A stretch of 64,000 nucleotides of DNA from Aptenodytes patagonicus. Its lineage: Eukaryota; Chordata; Aves; Sphenisciformes; Spheniscidae. Positions 19,001 through 32,800 of the stretch are shown here, piece by piece (position 1 is the first letter of the stretch; every line of letters starts with the position of its first letter). The notes beneath the pieces were generated by a model, which ran no database searches, was not told the DNA's origin, and saw nothing but the letters and a program-made list of their open reading frames with translations. The stretch is taken from positions 66,927,424 to 66,991,423 of the forward strand of contig NC_134952.1 in NCBI RefSeq assembly GCF_965638725.1, written 5' to 3'. A program made the translations under genes and the position numbers.

Positions 19001-22000
19001 CCATGATTGATAGTCATGGAGCCTATTGTAATTTGCCTCAGGTAGAAATATCTCTTTGTTAACATGTAGGGAATGTATTACTTCAACATCTGAAGCACCA
19101 CCTGGCTGAAGTTGATGGTTCAGTGCTCTTTTGGAACAGTATCTGCTAGGGACATACGATTTTCTGGTAGTCTGATAAGAAAGGCGTTACAAGAAAGGCA
19201 GGCTGGTATCAGCTGCAAACTCTCCTCTGTGACATCCCTCCAGGGATCTTTTGGAGTCACTGGAATAGTTAGTATTGGACAGGAAGGAGGCATACCTGGA
19301 AAGAGCGGTTCCCAAAATTTCTGTGACTGTGTGGTTCCTTCTCTTTAGAGGCCATGCTGAGTGTTCTTTCCAGTCCGTGTCCGCAGTAGGTAACATATCA
19401 GAGGGAAGGCAAAACCATAGTGGCGCTCCTTGAAAGCTGTTACGTCCTATTGCAATTTTTATCTGTTTACAGTGTATATGCACCTGCTTGAAAGATGACT
19501 GCTGTATAGCCACTCCTGTGCAGGAAAAGGCTGTTTATACCCAATTTAACCCTTCCATATAAGGTGCTACAGATAGGCAGAGGTCAGTGCTGTGTTTGCT
19601 TTTCCTTGCAGTGAAAAATAAATGGGTCGTAATTCTGGTTCCCTCAGACAATTGCAAAACATTGCCTAATAATAAGAAATTAGTAGAATGACCTCAAGGA
19701 TCGAGAGCCAAGAGTAGGCAGCTGACAACTACTCCATCTCCTTCTCATTTCTGTAGGAGACCAGGAATATCTTCATTGTTTCAAGTGAATTTCTTATGCT
19801 TGCAGGTGTCAATTTGAGATTCATTGAATTAAAGGAGCTTTGCTCTTGAATTCATCCTGTGTCACCAGCATTGCTTTCTTCTAAGTTGGATTTCATTCTT
19901 CCAAATGAACAGAGAATTTTGCACATTAAGTGTCTTGCGACTTTTCATGACATAGAGGGTACTTCATTATAAAGAAGTGCTTGTAGTTATTTGGTATAAA
20001 TTCATCAGCTGTTATTTACTGGACCTCGCAAATGAGTGAAACTACATTCTGTTGCTGCATGTTTATTTGAATTATTTGCAATACCTTCACACTTCTGGAT
20101 AAAGTATCTCTTCCAGCTTCAAAACGGACATGATTGCAGCAGGCTGGCTATTGGTAAGAGAGATAAACACGAGAAGGGCAGAGTAATGACATGCAGAAGC
20201 TCTGTTTAGTCAGTGGATGGCAGAGCTAATTCTTAAAGAAATTACTGTGCCAAGGAGTTTTGTATAGCCCCTTCACAAACTGTAGTTATTCAGCTCATAG
20301 TGTTGGATGCATAGCTATTCATACTGGAATTTGACAAACATGTACATTTCAGTGGTTCTTTTGAAATAATTAAAAAAATCAATGACTGTGATGGGGGTGT
20401 AATAAGCTATGCCAACTTTCTGACTGGAAAATAGGAAGCTGTGTTATGAATTGCCTGGAGAAATAAAGAATTTCCTTTCTTCTTCACATCACAAGCAAGT
20501 GCATCACCTTCGTACAGGGCAGAGATACAATTCAAGTCTGGATTTACCTCTATAACAATCCCGAGTGCTTTGGAGTTAAGAAGTAGACCTGCTTTGACCA
20601 CCATGTCTCAGTTGTTTCCATGCTCATGATCCCAAGAGCAGAAAGATGTTTTAGAAGCTTTGCCAGCCACTTCTGGCAGAAAATTAACCAAGCCTGAACT
20701 CCTTGGTTGTGACTGGACCAATTCCAGTACTCAAGCTCATGCTTTAGTGCTTTTTGGGACAATTTTCCATTGCATTAGAATTTTTATTCCATACTGTTAA
20801 AAGGTAGACGTAGAGGCTCTTCTTGATTTCGGCGTCGTTCCCAGTTTGGGTGGTTTTGGTGTTTGTGGTTTTTTTTTTTTTTTTTTTATCCTCCAAACCA
20901 TGTGACATTAAAGGTTTGCAATAGAATAGTAAGAACACTGAAATGTTTTGCATGATTTCAGGAGGTACAAGGTGGATAAAGCAAAGAATAAAGATAAGAA
21001 GAGACCTGGCCACATGGATCTTGTAGCGCCTTTGGGCTAGATAGTTTGGCCACCTCAGTAGAGAGGCTACTAGCAACTCTTCATCTTCTTTCACTTCATG
21101 TGGGAATGCCATCCCTATGGCTTCCTCTTTCACAGCCCTGTAAGGGGCTGGGGCTCCCAGGCTGGCCCATGAATTCAAAGTGATGCTTTCACTGCAGTGG
21201 GTTGTTGCAGTGCTGCGTGTCCAGGAGCAAACTGAGTGGAATGGGTGTAGTAATTGTCTTTTGCTGTGTGGCAAATGTGACATGTTGGGTGAAAAGCAAT
21301 AGACTGCCAAAGCCTCTCTGTTTTATTTGTTCCCCCTCCAAACCTGTTCTGCTTTTTTTTGGATATGCCTGTGATAGCTGTCTCGACAGCCCTCAGAAAA
21401 CCTCACATGTTTTGGACTGAGTGGTTTGCCAGGGAAAATTATAGCTGACAAACAGCTGCAGTCCCATCATTCAGCATGATGGAGGGGTGAGCATGGGAGG
21501 GGTTTGCTTGCTCTCTGTTTTTTTAGAAGGTGGCAGGGAAGAATTACAGTGTCTGTCTGTGCTCCTGGTGCGGCAGGGAATATGACTTTTTAAGGGTTGG
21601 ACAGGCAGTGCAAATGATAAGGTCTTGCAGGATGGAAAACAATTCTCCCTCCTTCAGGAGAAGGAAACCTCTTCTTCTTCCCCCCAGGGTAGGGGAGTCT
21701 GTCTTTCCCTCTCTGCTTTTAAGAAATGATCCCTCTTTTGTGAGCCTAGGCTTATTGCTGAGGCATCCCATTAAGAGAGTCACCACACCTTCCTGTTACT
21801 TCCTGGTGTGCTCTCAATACTTCATTTCGCCCACCTTTCCTGCCTCAAATCAGGTCCCAGAAACTACCTCCACCCTCCCGCCCACAAAGTTTTTAGCACC
21901 CAGACGACATGCATAGCGATCCCCTGTGCTGAGGCTGAAGGTAGCTATTCAGAGATGTGCTGCGTTGTGCCAGAGGATCAATGCCCACTCATCCATCTCT

Positions 22001-23830
22001 CTACCATATACCACCCTAGGGGATGTGAGTTAGCAGGGCAAGCCACTCGACGAAGAGACCAGAAATGAGAACGTAAGGAATGGTAGCTAAACAGAAGTGG
22101 GTGAGCAAAGCTGTTTAACAAACAATGAAACGTGGTTCCTAGAGAAGCCTAGAACTAGAGCCTTTTGGTGAGGCAGGTGAGAAATAGTGGGTACTGGTGT
22201 GCCTGGCAGCAGCAGTGTAATGGGAGAGAGGGGCTTGAGGTTGCCATTGAGAGAAAGAGCAATGGGAAGGCAGAAACAATTAAAAAACAAACCAGCAAGG
22301 TTTTGTAGAAGATATAGAAGGCTCAGAAAGAGGTCAGCAAGGGGAGAGAAGGTAAAGCAGGTAAATAATGAAAAGAAGATGCAAAAGAAAAGTTACATTG
22401 CTAAAGAAGATGCCACATAGTTACAAAGACCTGAGGGATGGCTTTCAGCAGCAAATCTGAAGATACCAAAGCTACTTGACTCATTATATGGCACAAGAAG
22501 CACATCATGGTATCATGTGAGCTTGTAACATGTCAGGAGCCTGCTTGTTGGTGCCTGGGTGCATGGTATAAACTAGAAGACTTAGTGGTGGTGCAACCCA
22601 CTCTGATATCTGTGCTTCTGTTACTGACTGGAGAGTATTGGGTGCACTTGCTATGGAGGATCTTGGGTCTGCTTTCATTTCTAAGGAATCCAGTTTGCAT
22701 GTACTGATGCCGCTCCACAACACAAACCGAACAACGGTCCATGGGGATGGGGATATTTTAAAAGGACAGCCCCAGCTTTAGACAAACATGCTAATGTAAG
22801 CATGTGTCAAGGAAATATCTTTTGTGGACCAGCGTATTACTATCTTGGAAGTTATGCCCTAAATGCTCATTCCACCAAGGTTAGTTAATTTATGCTGTGA
22901 TAAGGTTGTAAATGAGCAGCTGATGGGCTCCTCTTAGGTTCTAGAGATACAGTTATTCACCTTTGTTTCTTCTGTGATGCATAAAAAAAGGCAGGAAAGG
23001 GGTCGGTGTAAGGGGCTGAACTGGGTCTTTCCTAAAAAATACTGAATTAAATTATTGGCATTTGATAGGATAGAAGGAGAAACCTGTTTATCTCTTGTAT
23101 TTGAATTCTGTAGTTGAATAGATGCAAAGGTAGGTGACTTGCTACTTCACCACAGTGCATTTTATAACCCTGTAATACAGTTTGGCTAATTTCTTGTAGA
23201 GCAGTGGAGGGAGCAGGTTTTATTATTTTATACTGCCTGCTGAAATTTGCATCTCCATTTCACAGGTGTTATTAAAAAATAAAATAAAATAAAAAAGCCT
23301 GACCTGCACCTCAAGCCTCAGTTTGGTTCCTTTCGTCAAATACCAAAATGAGGCAGTCATTTCACCATGAAGTAGAAAGTCTGACTAAATAAGTCACTAA
23401 TTTGAGCAAATGTCAGTTTAAGTGCTTAATGTGTATTAAATGAATTTTAGAAGAGAAGATTTTAGGCAGTCTGAAAACCATACCTACTTGGTTCTATATT
23501 GTAATTTTTTTGGTGGGATGCTTTGTGAAAACTAGTTAACACATTGACAGGTTTCCTTATTAGTAGCATCTTCTTACCTAACATATATTATTACTTACCA
23601 TGTTTTTTCTTTCTTCCCCCCTGTATTATATCTGGTAAGTAAATGCTTATCAATTAAAAGGAAGTGGGTGGAGTTAGGGCGGGACAAGGGGTAGAAATTA
23701 CATTATCATTGAGAGCATCTGTGGTGTCAGGCTTCAGAGGGCAGTAGCCTTCTCCTAGAGATAGCTTTGGCTCTTAGAATGTGTAATTTTTATTTGCCTC
23801 TGTCTCTTGAAGTTGCTGGATTCTCCATTA
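16100..23830. other. Intergenic region between ABRAXAS1 and the first GPAT3-family gene
   Basis: AT-rich unique sequence with no recognisable coding exon, RNA gene or repeat family. It contains a 19-T run at 20869-20887 and several unsupported open frames, the longest a 188-codon minus frame at 20744-21310 that resembles nothing I know and includes a lysine run made by that T tract. A noncoding 5' exon of the next gene could lie here but cannot be placed. Confidence 0.5.
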
Positions 23831-23833
23831 CAG

Positions 23834-23885
23834 ATGAGCATATATTCTCAGGAAGGCAGCAGGTTGGCGTTTTGAAGGAGCAAGC
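23834..23885 (+). other. Putative 5' UTR segment of the upstream GPAT3-family gene, starting at a splice acceptor
   Basis: A strong pyrimidine tract ending in ctccattacag lies just upstream of the first coding ATG (23886). There is no CpG island or TATA box nearby. This suggests that the exon with the start codon is an internal exon, with one or more noncoding exons further upstream. This is inference from splice consensus only. Confidence 0.45.
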
Positions 23886-26800
23886 ATGGAAGAAAATAGA
23901 GAGGGCCATGGCCTTGCAGGGGGCAAGATTTTGTCTATCTGGATGATTTTGTTTGTGGTGTTAGTCTTGTTGCCTTCGATGTTTAGAGTGTCATTGGGGA
24001 TTTCTCATTTCTATGTGAAAATTGTAATAAAAATATTAGAGGTAAGTTGAGAATTGAGTTAAATTGGGTTACTATAGGATGTGTTTAATAAAAAAATAAA
24101 AATCTGTACATTTGATGTAGATGCCATAAAAGTCAGCAGAAAGAACTCCATTAACTTGGATGTGTTGTTTGCAGCTTTAACTTACGCGATAGTTCTTTTA
24201 AATGGTGTCTTTAATGATATCTAGTTATGTGCTGGGTTATAATCTGGTACTGGTTTGAGGTTTTCTTGGGTTAAAGTAGAGATTCCATGATATATTGTTT
24301 CTAGTTCAAGCTGGTTAGAATACTTCATGCTATACTTGTGACAAGTCAAATATAAATAAAAAGATGTATTAGTTTATGGGAGTTGGTAAGTAACAAGAAC
24401 ATGTATTTTAGATGTACATAAGTTTCAGTGGTTTTATTTGGATTATTTTAATGCTATTAATGAGTACTGTTCTAGGTAAGAATACTGACTGTGTGTGTTT
24501 GCTTCTTCCAGTTATAAATCTGGGGGATCCAGCAGTCACAAGTTCTGCTGTACGAGACTTGAGGAATCCATGCAACCTTATAAAAGTGTAATTTTCCTAG
24601 AGATGAACAGGTCATGGCTAAGATCCTCTTACTGCTGATATCAGTAAAAGTTTTCTGGGGCTTTTAATAAGCCAGAATTGCATTTAATTTATCAAGTCTG
24701 ACTTTTCATATTTATCAGTGGCCAAAAGTAGGTGCTGTGAATTCATCATATTGTAACAGCGAAGCGTTTCTGTTTTCCAATAGATTAACTTTGTCTTTCT
24801 GGCATAAACCTGCTTTTCATGAATATACTTTCTATTTGTGGCAGAAAACTTATTACTAGTATTGTTACTATTATTAAGCTGTTAGAGCCATCTATTTGTG
24901 CAGTAGAACGTCTGTAACAATGTGATATAGTTAATATCATGACCATCTTACCTTGCTAATTTTGTCTTCTGTCTTATAATTTTTCTGTCTCTCTTTTTTT
25001 TCAATACTGATTAAGAGCTCTTGGGCAGGGACTGTCTTCAGCTGTATGAATGTCATTTAGCATAGTGTGCATGACTGCAAACTTTAGGGGTTACTTGTTT
25101 TTTTCAGATACTGATGTCAATGGGAAATGACTGCCTGCAGTGGCTATATGTAATATTGGCTTTTATATGTGATAATTTTTTTTTTTTAATCAGCCAGTGG
25201 TATGCTAATTAAATTCTTATTGGTACCCTGAGTGAGAGGCTTGTGGCACTTGGAATTGATTTCATCAGGCTCTCTCATATCAGACACAAACCTGAGGGGT
25301 CTTTGGACAGCTTTGCTACTGCAGTTGGCAGATATTAAAATAATTTCTGTATTTTTTTGTCCCCTGTGCATTTCCCAACTTTGAAGGACATTTGATCCAC
25401 TCAGTGGGTGCTTTATATAGAAAGGCACTTCTCTTTGGAAAAGCACCTTAAATGTTTTTCTTTCCACAGTTTTCGTAACATGTTACGAGCATGATAATTT
25501 TGTGTTCATAATGTGGAGGATTAATTTATCAAAAAAGAAGTAATTAAGTTAATTGTTATGTGATCAGATATAGCTTTCTATGTCTAGTTCCCCATTGCCA
25601 CAGCAGCTAACAACAGGAGGAGCGCAGCTTCAGGTACTGCAGTTCAGACTGGCTTGTTTTGTGCTTTAGTTGAAAGTTGTTCCCTAACTGTCCTGTGGGC
25701 AAAAAAGGATTTTCCTCTGTTTTCATTGTACGATTAATTTCAGCTGTTTTCTTTGAAGTATTGTTCAAATGCTTCTCATTGTGCCAAAAGAGTAACTAAG
25801 AGCTGTCTTGGTGGGAAATGGGAGGGAGAGAGGATGGAGGTAATGTTAGGTCTGTGCTTGTGCTGTGGTCCGCTTGGCTCTTCAGAAGTAAGGGTAGGGC
25901 TGGGAAATGTTGGGTTAAAGCTTGTGCATACAATTGCTGGGCCTATTCTTGGAGTCCTGGGTCTCATTCACCAGAATATGGCTGAAATTGCTGCTTGGGA
26001 TACAGTTAGCTTTAAAGCAGGCTTATATGCGCCCTTTGTTCAAGAAATGAACGACTCGACATTGATAGCCTAGTGAAGCGTCGACTTGTTTCTAGCTGTG
26101 ACATTATCTACCTGAGATCTTGCTAACAGGGTAACGCACAAAGACCATCCTTGGTTCCTGTTGTTAGCCCGAATGGTGAAATAGGATGCCTTACTGGATA
26201 GCTATGCTGAAAATGCTGAGAGCAGATGTTTAGTCATGTATTAGCACACTACTGACTGTATTGCAGGAATATCAGTGCTCTAGGAAGTACCAAACAACTG
26301 GTTGATGTTTCACCAAAAATCCAACCTTGAGCCCTACAACTGGATTCTCCATTGTGTTGCATTTGATTTGGTCTGTTATGTAGACTAGCAAAATTAATAG
26401 AAAACTTCTCACCTGAGAACACTTTATATTTGCTTCTTACAGCTGTAAATGACTACACAAATTGGAGGCAGAGGGAAAACATGTTTTATTTTCCTTCATG
26501 TTTTGTCAATTTGAGAAAAATAAGAGTAGAGACTCAAATCAAGGACTTTAAAGTCAAAAGATATATTTTCAAAGTTGTGTTTTCAAAGAAAGCATATCTG
26601 TAGCCCTTACTGAATTTGCTGGGAGCTCTAGGTGTTTTAGGATAAAGCCCAAGTTTGCAGATCTATTACTAAGCAATGAGTAATGGTGGCATATGATGAG
26701 ATAAGTCATTTTAATTTCCTGACTTCACTGAGGTGTTTTAGCAGTGTGAACAGTGACTAGAACAAATGGGCAAGATGTAATCTATGTATGGAAAGAATTC

Positions 26801-29800
26801 GTACCCTTTGCTGCTTTTCCATCAAGGAATCTAGATACTTGATTTTTAGAAACAAAACAAACCTTTTTACAAAAGCAAGATTCAAGGTTTGAAAATTTGG
26901 GGGGTGATTGTTTTTGTTTGTGGGTTTTTTGGTTTTGTGTGGTTTTTTGTTTTGGTGGGGTTTTTTGTGGGTTTGTTTTTTGTTTTTTTTTTTTGAGTAC
27001 ATATGGATAGTATAATAGTAAAAGATCTCCAAGACATAACGTCTCAATTGCATAACTGTTAGCCCATAATTACTATTATTACCATTCATTTATCCTTAAA
27101 ATATTTCTGGAAATTATAAAGATTAATTTGGTTTGGTTACTGATCGGGTTATTCTTTCCCATATGCTTGTAAGCTTTTATTTGTGAAATAACATGTTTTC
27201 TCTAAGCTTTGTATTTGCTTGTCTGTAATGGGGTTTGGTGGAAATGACAATACTAGCAAAGCTGTGCTAGGGATATTATTCCAGCTCTTTAGTGTTGCAG
27301 CTGCAAAAGAAAATGCATTTGCTAGAATGAAATCTACATCGTGCTCTCGCAGTCCTGTGGAGAGTCAAATAAACATGTTAAACAGCTGTAGCTCCATTTG
27401 CCAAGAATCTTCTGGAATTTTATGAGATCTGAGCTTCTGTTTGAAATTGCAGTATTGTTGTTTCTTGAGAAATACTCGCATGTAGGAAAAACATCAGCCA
27501 GCTAGTAATTGTGGGTATTCTTTGAATTGATAGCTCACTTGTACATTGAGGTAGCTAATATGCCGTAAACACCCACAGCTCACTGCTGTGCTTTCAAATA
27601 CATGGTTATCCCGAGCTAACCACTATATCAAAAACCAAAGAAATGATACTTGTGCTTTTTATCCCAAACATTTGTTTGGGACCCTTCTCAACCTATTTCA
27701 TCTGCCCTCACTAGAGCAGCCAGGAGATTTGTGAGTGCTTTTCACCGTCCAATTATGGAGAGTCACTGCTTGCACATCCTCTCAGACCTGCTATGTAATA
27801 TGCAGATCATTTAATCTGGGTTCTTGTTTGGGATGTGAAAGGGGAAATGAGGCCAGACAGAAAGGACTGTTGGATGAAAAGGTCATAAGTGCTTGATCTT
27901 AGATGGTGATTTTAGCTTGCGCTAAAAACCTACTGACCTTCTCTTGTAATTATATTGGAAGACTTTACATGGAATAATTACCCTAAGGCCTTTGTTGCAC
28001 ATGAGAACAAAGCCAAGAAGAGGATTGAAAAAAAAACAGTGTAATGAGTGATTAGAAAAAGCTTTTGTGAGAACGTGGGAGAAGAGGTAGTAAAATATGG
28101 GAACATAGAGGAAGAGAGGCAAAACCGAATTATTACACAGTACGGAAAAATGGAGTACTGAACAACACACCGAACTGTACTTAAAAGGAAAAAGGGAGGA
28201 AAAACCATGAGGAGTGAGACTTTAAAAAATGAACATCCATATTGTATAGCTTTTCATACCATGTACTATGAAGAAAGTAATTAATATAATGAAGTATTAG
28301 GCACTCTTACTTTGTTCAGAATGTAATTATAGGAAGCCTCAAACAAACGGGCTGTTGGAGTTAAGCTGTCAAGTTTTTCAGTATTCCAGATGGGATCACC
28401 TGCTGGATGTTTGGACTTCTTGTGTCCTCATCACTTCAGAAATGGGAGGCAGGAAAGCACAGCACCTGAGTTCTCATTTGGTCAGCAAACTTAGGAATGA
28501 AGTTGCTCCATTTAATGCTTAAATTCTGTGTTAGTTGCAACATCTGTGTTTTTGTAAGGTATTTAAAACATCCTTTCATTACTGTTTTGCAACAAAGACC
28601 AGCATGACAGCTCTGTCTCAATACTGTGCAAAACAAAGGCGATCACAAAGCCTTATTTCATATTTTAAAAACAAATTAAACTTACAGATGCTACCGAATG
28701 CAGAACAACATAGAAACTACTCTGCTGGGTCAGTCCAGAGTTTGACCCAGACAGACAGCCTGGCTTTGACAGGCGACAACTCAATTGCTTGGTGAAAAGC
28801 TTAAGAGCTGCATGATTGAACAGCCATATTGCCAGGAATACCCTCGCAGCTGCTTGTTGCTTCAGCCTCCTGTGCCGATTCATGAATTAGGAGAGTTCTG
28901 TGTCCCATGATGATTTTCATCCATGTTTCTGTGTAATTGCTCCCATTTCAGATGATCTCTGGCAATATGTCCTGGACAATGAACTCCACAACTTAACTGT
29001 GTTTTGTGGAAGTATATTACCTTTTTCTTGCTCACACACTCTGCCTAACACTTTCATATGATGCTCCCCAGTTTTTGTACTAGAAGAGAAAACGGACAAC
29101 TGTTCCTTGTGCACCTGCTCTGTGCCAGTCCAGACTTTGTAGACATCTGTCATACGCCATCTCAGCCAGCTCTTTTCCAAGCTAACAAGCCCTGTGTAAC
29201 CGTTCACCTATTGAAAGCTCTTCCTCATCTGCCTTGTCCTCTGCCTTTGTAGCCTTGACTGACTATTTAATTACAGGCTGCCACTTTTGTCCCACTGTTT
29301 TCTGTGCTATGAGGAAGCTACTAGTATACTTTACTAGTAAACTTTATAAACTGTTGTTGGTTTTGACTTGTCTTGCTCATTTGAATTAGTTAACATATTT
29401 TTGTGAGTCAGCTTGGTCAGTGATTGTCATCCTTTTTCTACCTGGGATTCAAAAGCCAGCCTCCTTGAGGTATTCCAAATCCTTCAGGACAGTATGAGCA
29501 AGCTCATTTCTGGCAGTGCTTGCCAACTGGCAGGTGCCTGTTCATGTAGGAGGACCATGATGGGGAAGATAAAGGTGGTAGACAGGAGACAGCAAAGCAC
29601 AGAGTAAGGCAAAGGGCTTTATTTGCCAAGCTAGGTGACTTTTATTTTTTTTCTTCCTCATGCCATATAACTATCCTAAAGGATATTGGGGAAGGGGTGA
29701 GGACCAGCAGTACATTATAAAGAGGTTAAGTTTGCCACATGTCTGCTTTTACTCTCTTTTGCAACATTCTTGTTCCTGTGCCGTATATTCTTTCATTTCT

Positions 29801-32800
29801 CAGTGTGTGGGCTGCTGTTTTCGTGACATCCTCTGGCTCCCCAGTTCTGAATGACTCTTCGTGTGTTGCAAAAGATTGAGACAGATGATGTACCAGTTTA
29901 CCTTTCCTAGGGAATAATTGGAAAGTATAGACAAGATGAAGGTCTGCTTTTTTTTTTTATGGTGTTATAACAGATGGTTTACATGGAGTTTATATCGCAT
30001 CACTGCCTATTCTGCTTTCTCTTTTTTCTTTTAAGACGGCTGGTTAAAAAAAAAGTCAACTAAGGGTAACTAAAATATCCTAATTATGCTGTGATAAAGT
30101 GTCCCTTTTTTGTTATTGACTTAAACTTCAATAGCTACAGAAGGAGCTGGTAGAGAGCATGCAAAACTTAAGGATGGCAAAAAGCTAGTCGATGTTGTTG
30201 GCATATGCAACACGATGAAATGTGGTGAAGACTTGAGATAAGCTTCGTGGTGATTTAAATGGCTGCGCATGTCAGTAAGAGGGAATTAAACTGTTTAGCA
30301 AGAGTTTATCCTGAAGCAGAAGGATGTATCCTTATCTGTTGTAGGTGGGAAGCCTTAATAGCAGGTGAGAACGTAAGTTGAGTGGGTCACTGATTCCTTA
30401 ATAATGAGCAAAGCCTACAACGCAAGCATCCTGTGTCCTTTGTTAGGGCAGATATCTTGGCATAAATACGGGAAGGTACAGTACTCACGAGAGCTAGTAT
30501 TTATATGTCTATATATGTATGATGAAAACATTCAAAACTATGAAAACTTCAAAAAATAGGCATATTGGTATACTTGATTTCACTAACAGAGGAGTTTTAT
30601 GCTGCTCTGCACAGGGAGGAGAAACTTGGTTTAGCTCAAAAAGGTAAAGACAGGGAAGGGCGAAGGCTCATTACCAAAACTACTACTTCAGAAATACTAT
30701 GGATGCGAAATGGTCCCTCGTCTGTTTTCTGTTAACAGAAACTGCATGAATGCCCTAAAACTGAGGTAATCTCTTTTATTCTTTAAAATCCATTTTTAGA
30801 TCTATTTTTCTAGCATGTGTGTAATGTCAGTGTTAGTATTTTGCATCATTCTATTGCCTGAAGCTAACTGGTGAAGGGAGAGTTTTGGACCCATGGACCT
30901 CATAGAGTCTCTTAGGTAGCTCAGTAATTTGTGGGGCCCAAGGAAAAAAACAACTGCCTGTGTCCTGAAAAGAAGTTTGAGCCAAACAATTTTTCCTGAA
31001 AATGACAAAAGGTAATCTATGTAACAAATGAAACGGGAGGCGTGCAGGACAGCCTTCAGGCTGAATTTGAAAAATTGAAAATCTAAGACCTGGCTTCAAT
31101 AAAAGAGGCTCAGACAATTCACCTAAGGTAATTACAGAATGCCTGGAAATGATGAAATGAAAACCATCAACATCTACTTTTCTTGTTTTGGGAACAGTGG
31201 GCCACCCTGCAGATTGAGGAGGGAGTAAAAAAGCAGAAGGCGCTGGCACTTGAAAATTTAATCTCCACGGGTAAGATCTCTGAATGAAGGTGACACAGCA
31301 CTATTCATCTTGTAAAAAGGCAACTATTTTAATATCTTACCTAGAAAAGAGCAAACAGAAACATAAATGGCATCTGATATTAAGTAAGAAAACTGGAATG
31401 GCCAAAATGGAGTTTAATGGGCAAATAATTGCTGAAGTTACAAACCTACAAAAGAGACCTTAAGTATGTTATAAGCAAGGTAATCTGTGAATGATTGAGT
31501 CTTCTGAAAAAAAGGTGTTAGAGACTAGCGTGGGTATCGAAAGACATTGCTGATAAGCATTTGGGAAGCTGTCCCTGTTTTCATGAGTGTTTTGTACTTT
31601 CTGACTGCATCAGCTCTCTCTTTTTACAAGATTAGGAGGAATGAGTATTCTTTGCCCTTGACACTGCTCTGTATGGATTCTCTCTTGCTTCTTGTAACTC
31701 CTAGCATGCAAAAAGCCAGGGTCTCTCAAGTAAAGGAGCTACACCTTCCCATGGATCACAGTTACAATTTGCACTCTTCTCTAGGCATGGGGATAAAATC
31801 TGAAAGTAATTTTTTTTTTTCCTCTTCCCAACTATTTTTCCTTTCTTCTTTGACCAAAGGGGATTGGGTTAAGTTCTCATAGTAATCCTTTTACTTGTAG
31901 TGCCGTTTTTAGTCATTAGTCACGTAGGCTGCTTGGTTTGTTAGCTAATGAATTTCAGGTCTGATGATTTCCTGGACGTTGAAGGTTTGACTGAAGTGCA
32001 GCTGGAGGAAAGTTTTGTGATTCTGATCAGGGGGTAGTATGTTGATTAAGATAAATTAAATGTATTTTGAATAATGCATATTTAATGTCATCCAATACCC
32101 TCCCCCCCCCAAAAAAAAAAAAAAAAAGGCCAAACAAAAAAGCCAAGTGTTAGCTGGTATGAATCAACACAATTTTAGTCACTGTAACCAGCCAGATAAG
32201 AATCTGGTCTCAGAGTGACCTCAGCAAACATCACTGAGAGTTGCTGTGTGACTGTCCTATGAAGTGTAATTTTACAGATGTGGAGCATGAATGTGTTGTC
32301 ATTCTTCCTGCACAATGCTTCTGTGTTACACTATGTATATCTCGGCGGGGGGGGGGCGAAATCTAGACATTTTGAAGTTTTGTGGTAGTGAGGTGACTCT
32401 TAAAGGAGAAGGGATGGGGGAAGAGAGAAAGCTCTGAGAAAATACCAGAGGAAGGTGTTTGTTACAGCTGGGAGAAAGTAAAACTAATCAACAGCAGCAA
32501 GAACAACTACACAAACACTGCCTGAATTTGAGTCAAGGCTCTAGGAGGGGTCTGCAATCTTGGCAGTGCACTGTTGATGTTTCTAGGTGTCTGTACATAT
32601 GTGGTTTGGTAAATAACAATCAAGTAGGTGGTGTCCTCAAGGTTTTATTTGCAGCTTGCTCTGGATGCTGTTCTCTTTTCTTCAACAATTTAGTGGTGTT
32701 ATATGGCATAGGATTAGAGAAGTAACTTGTGGAACTAAATGCCAGTATGTAAATGGGGCATAACAATGTAATTATGGTGCTTGGAGTAGGAGGAGAGCTA

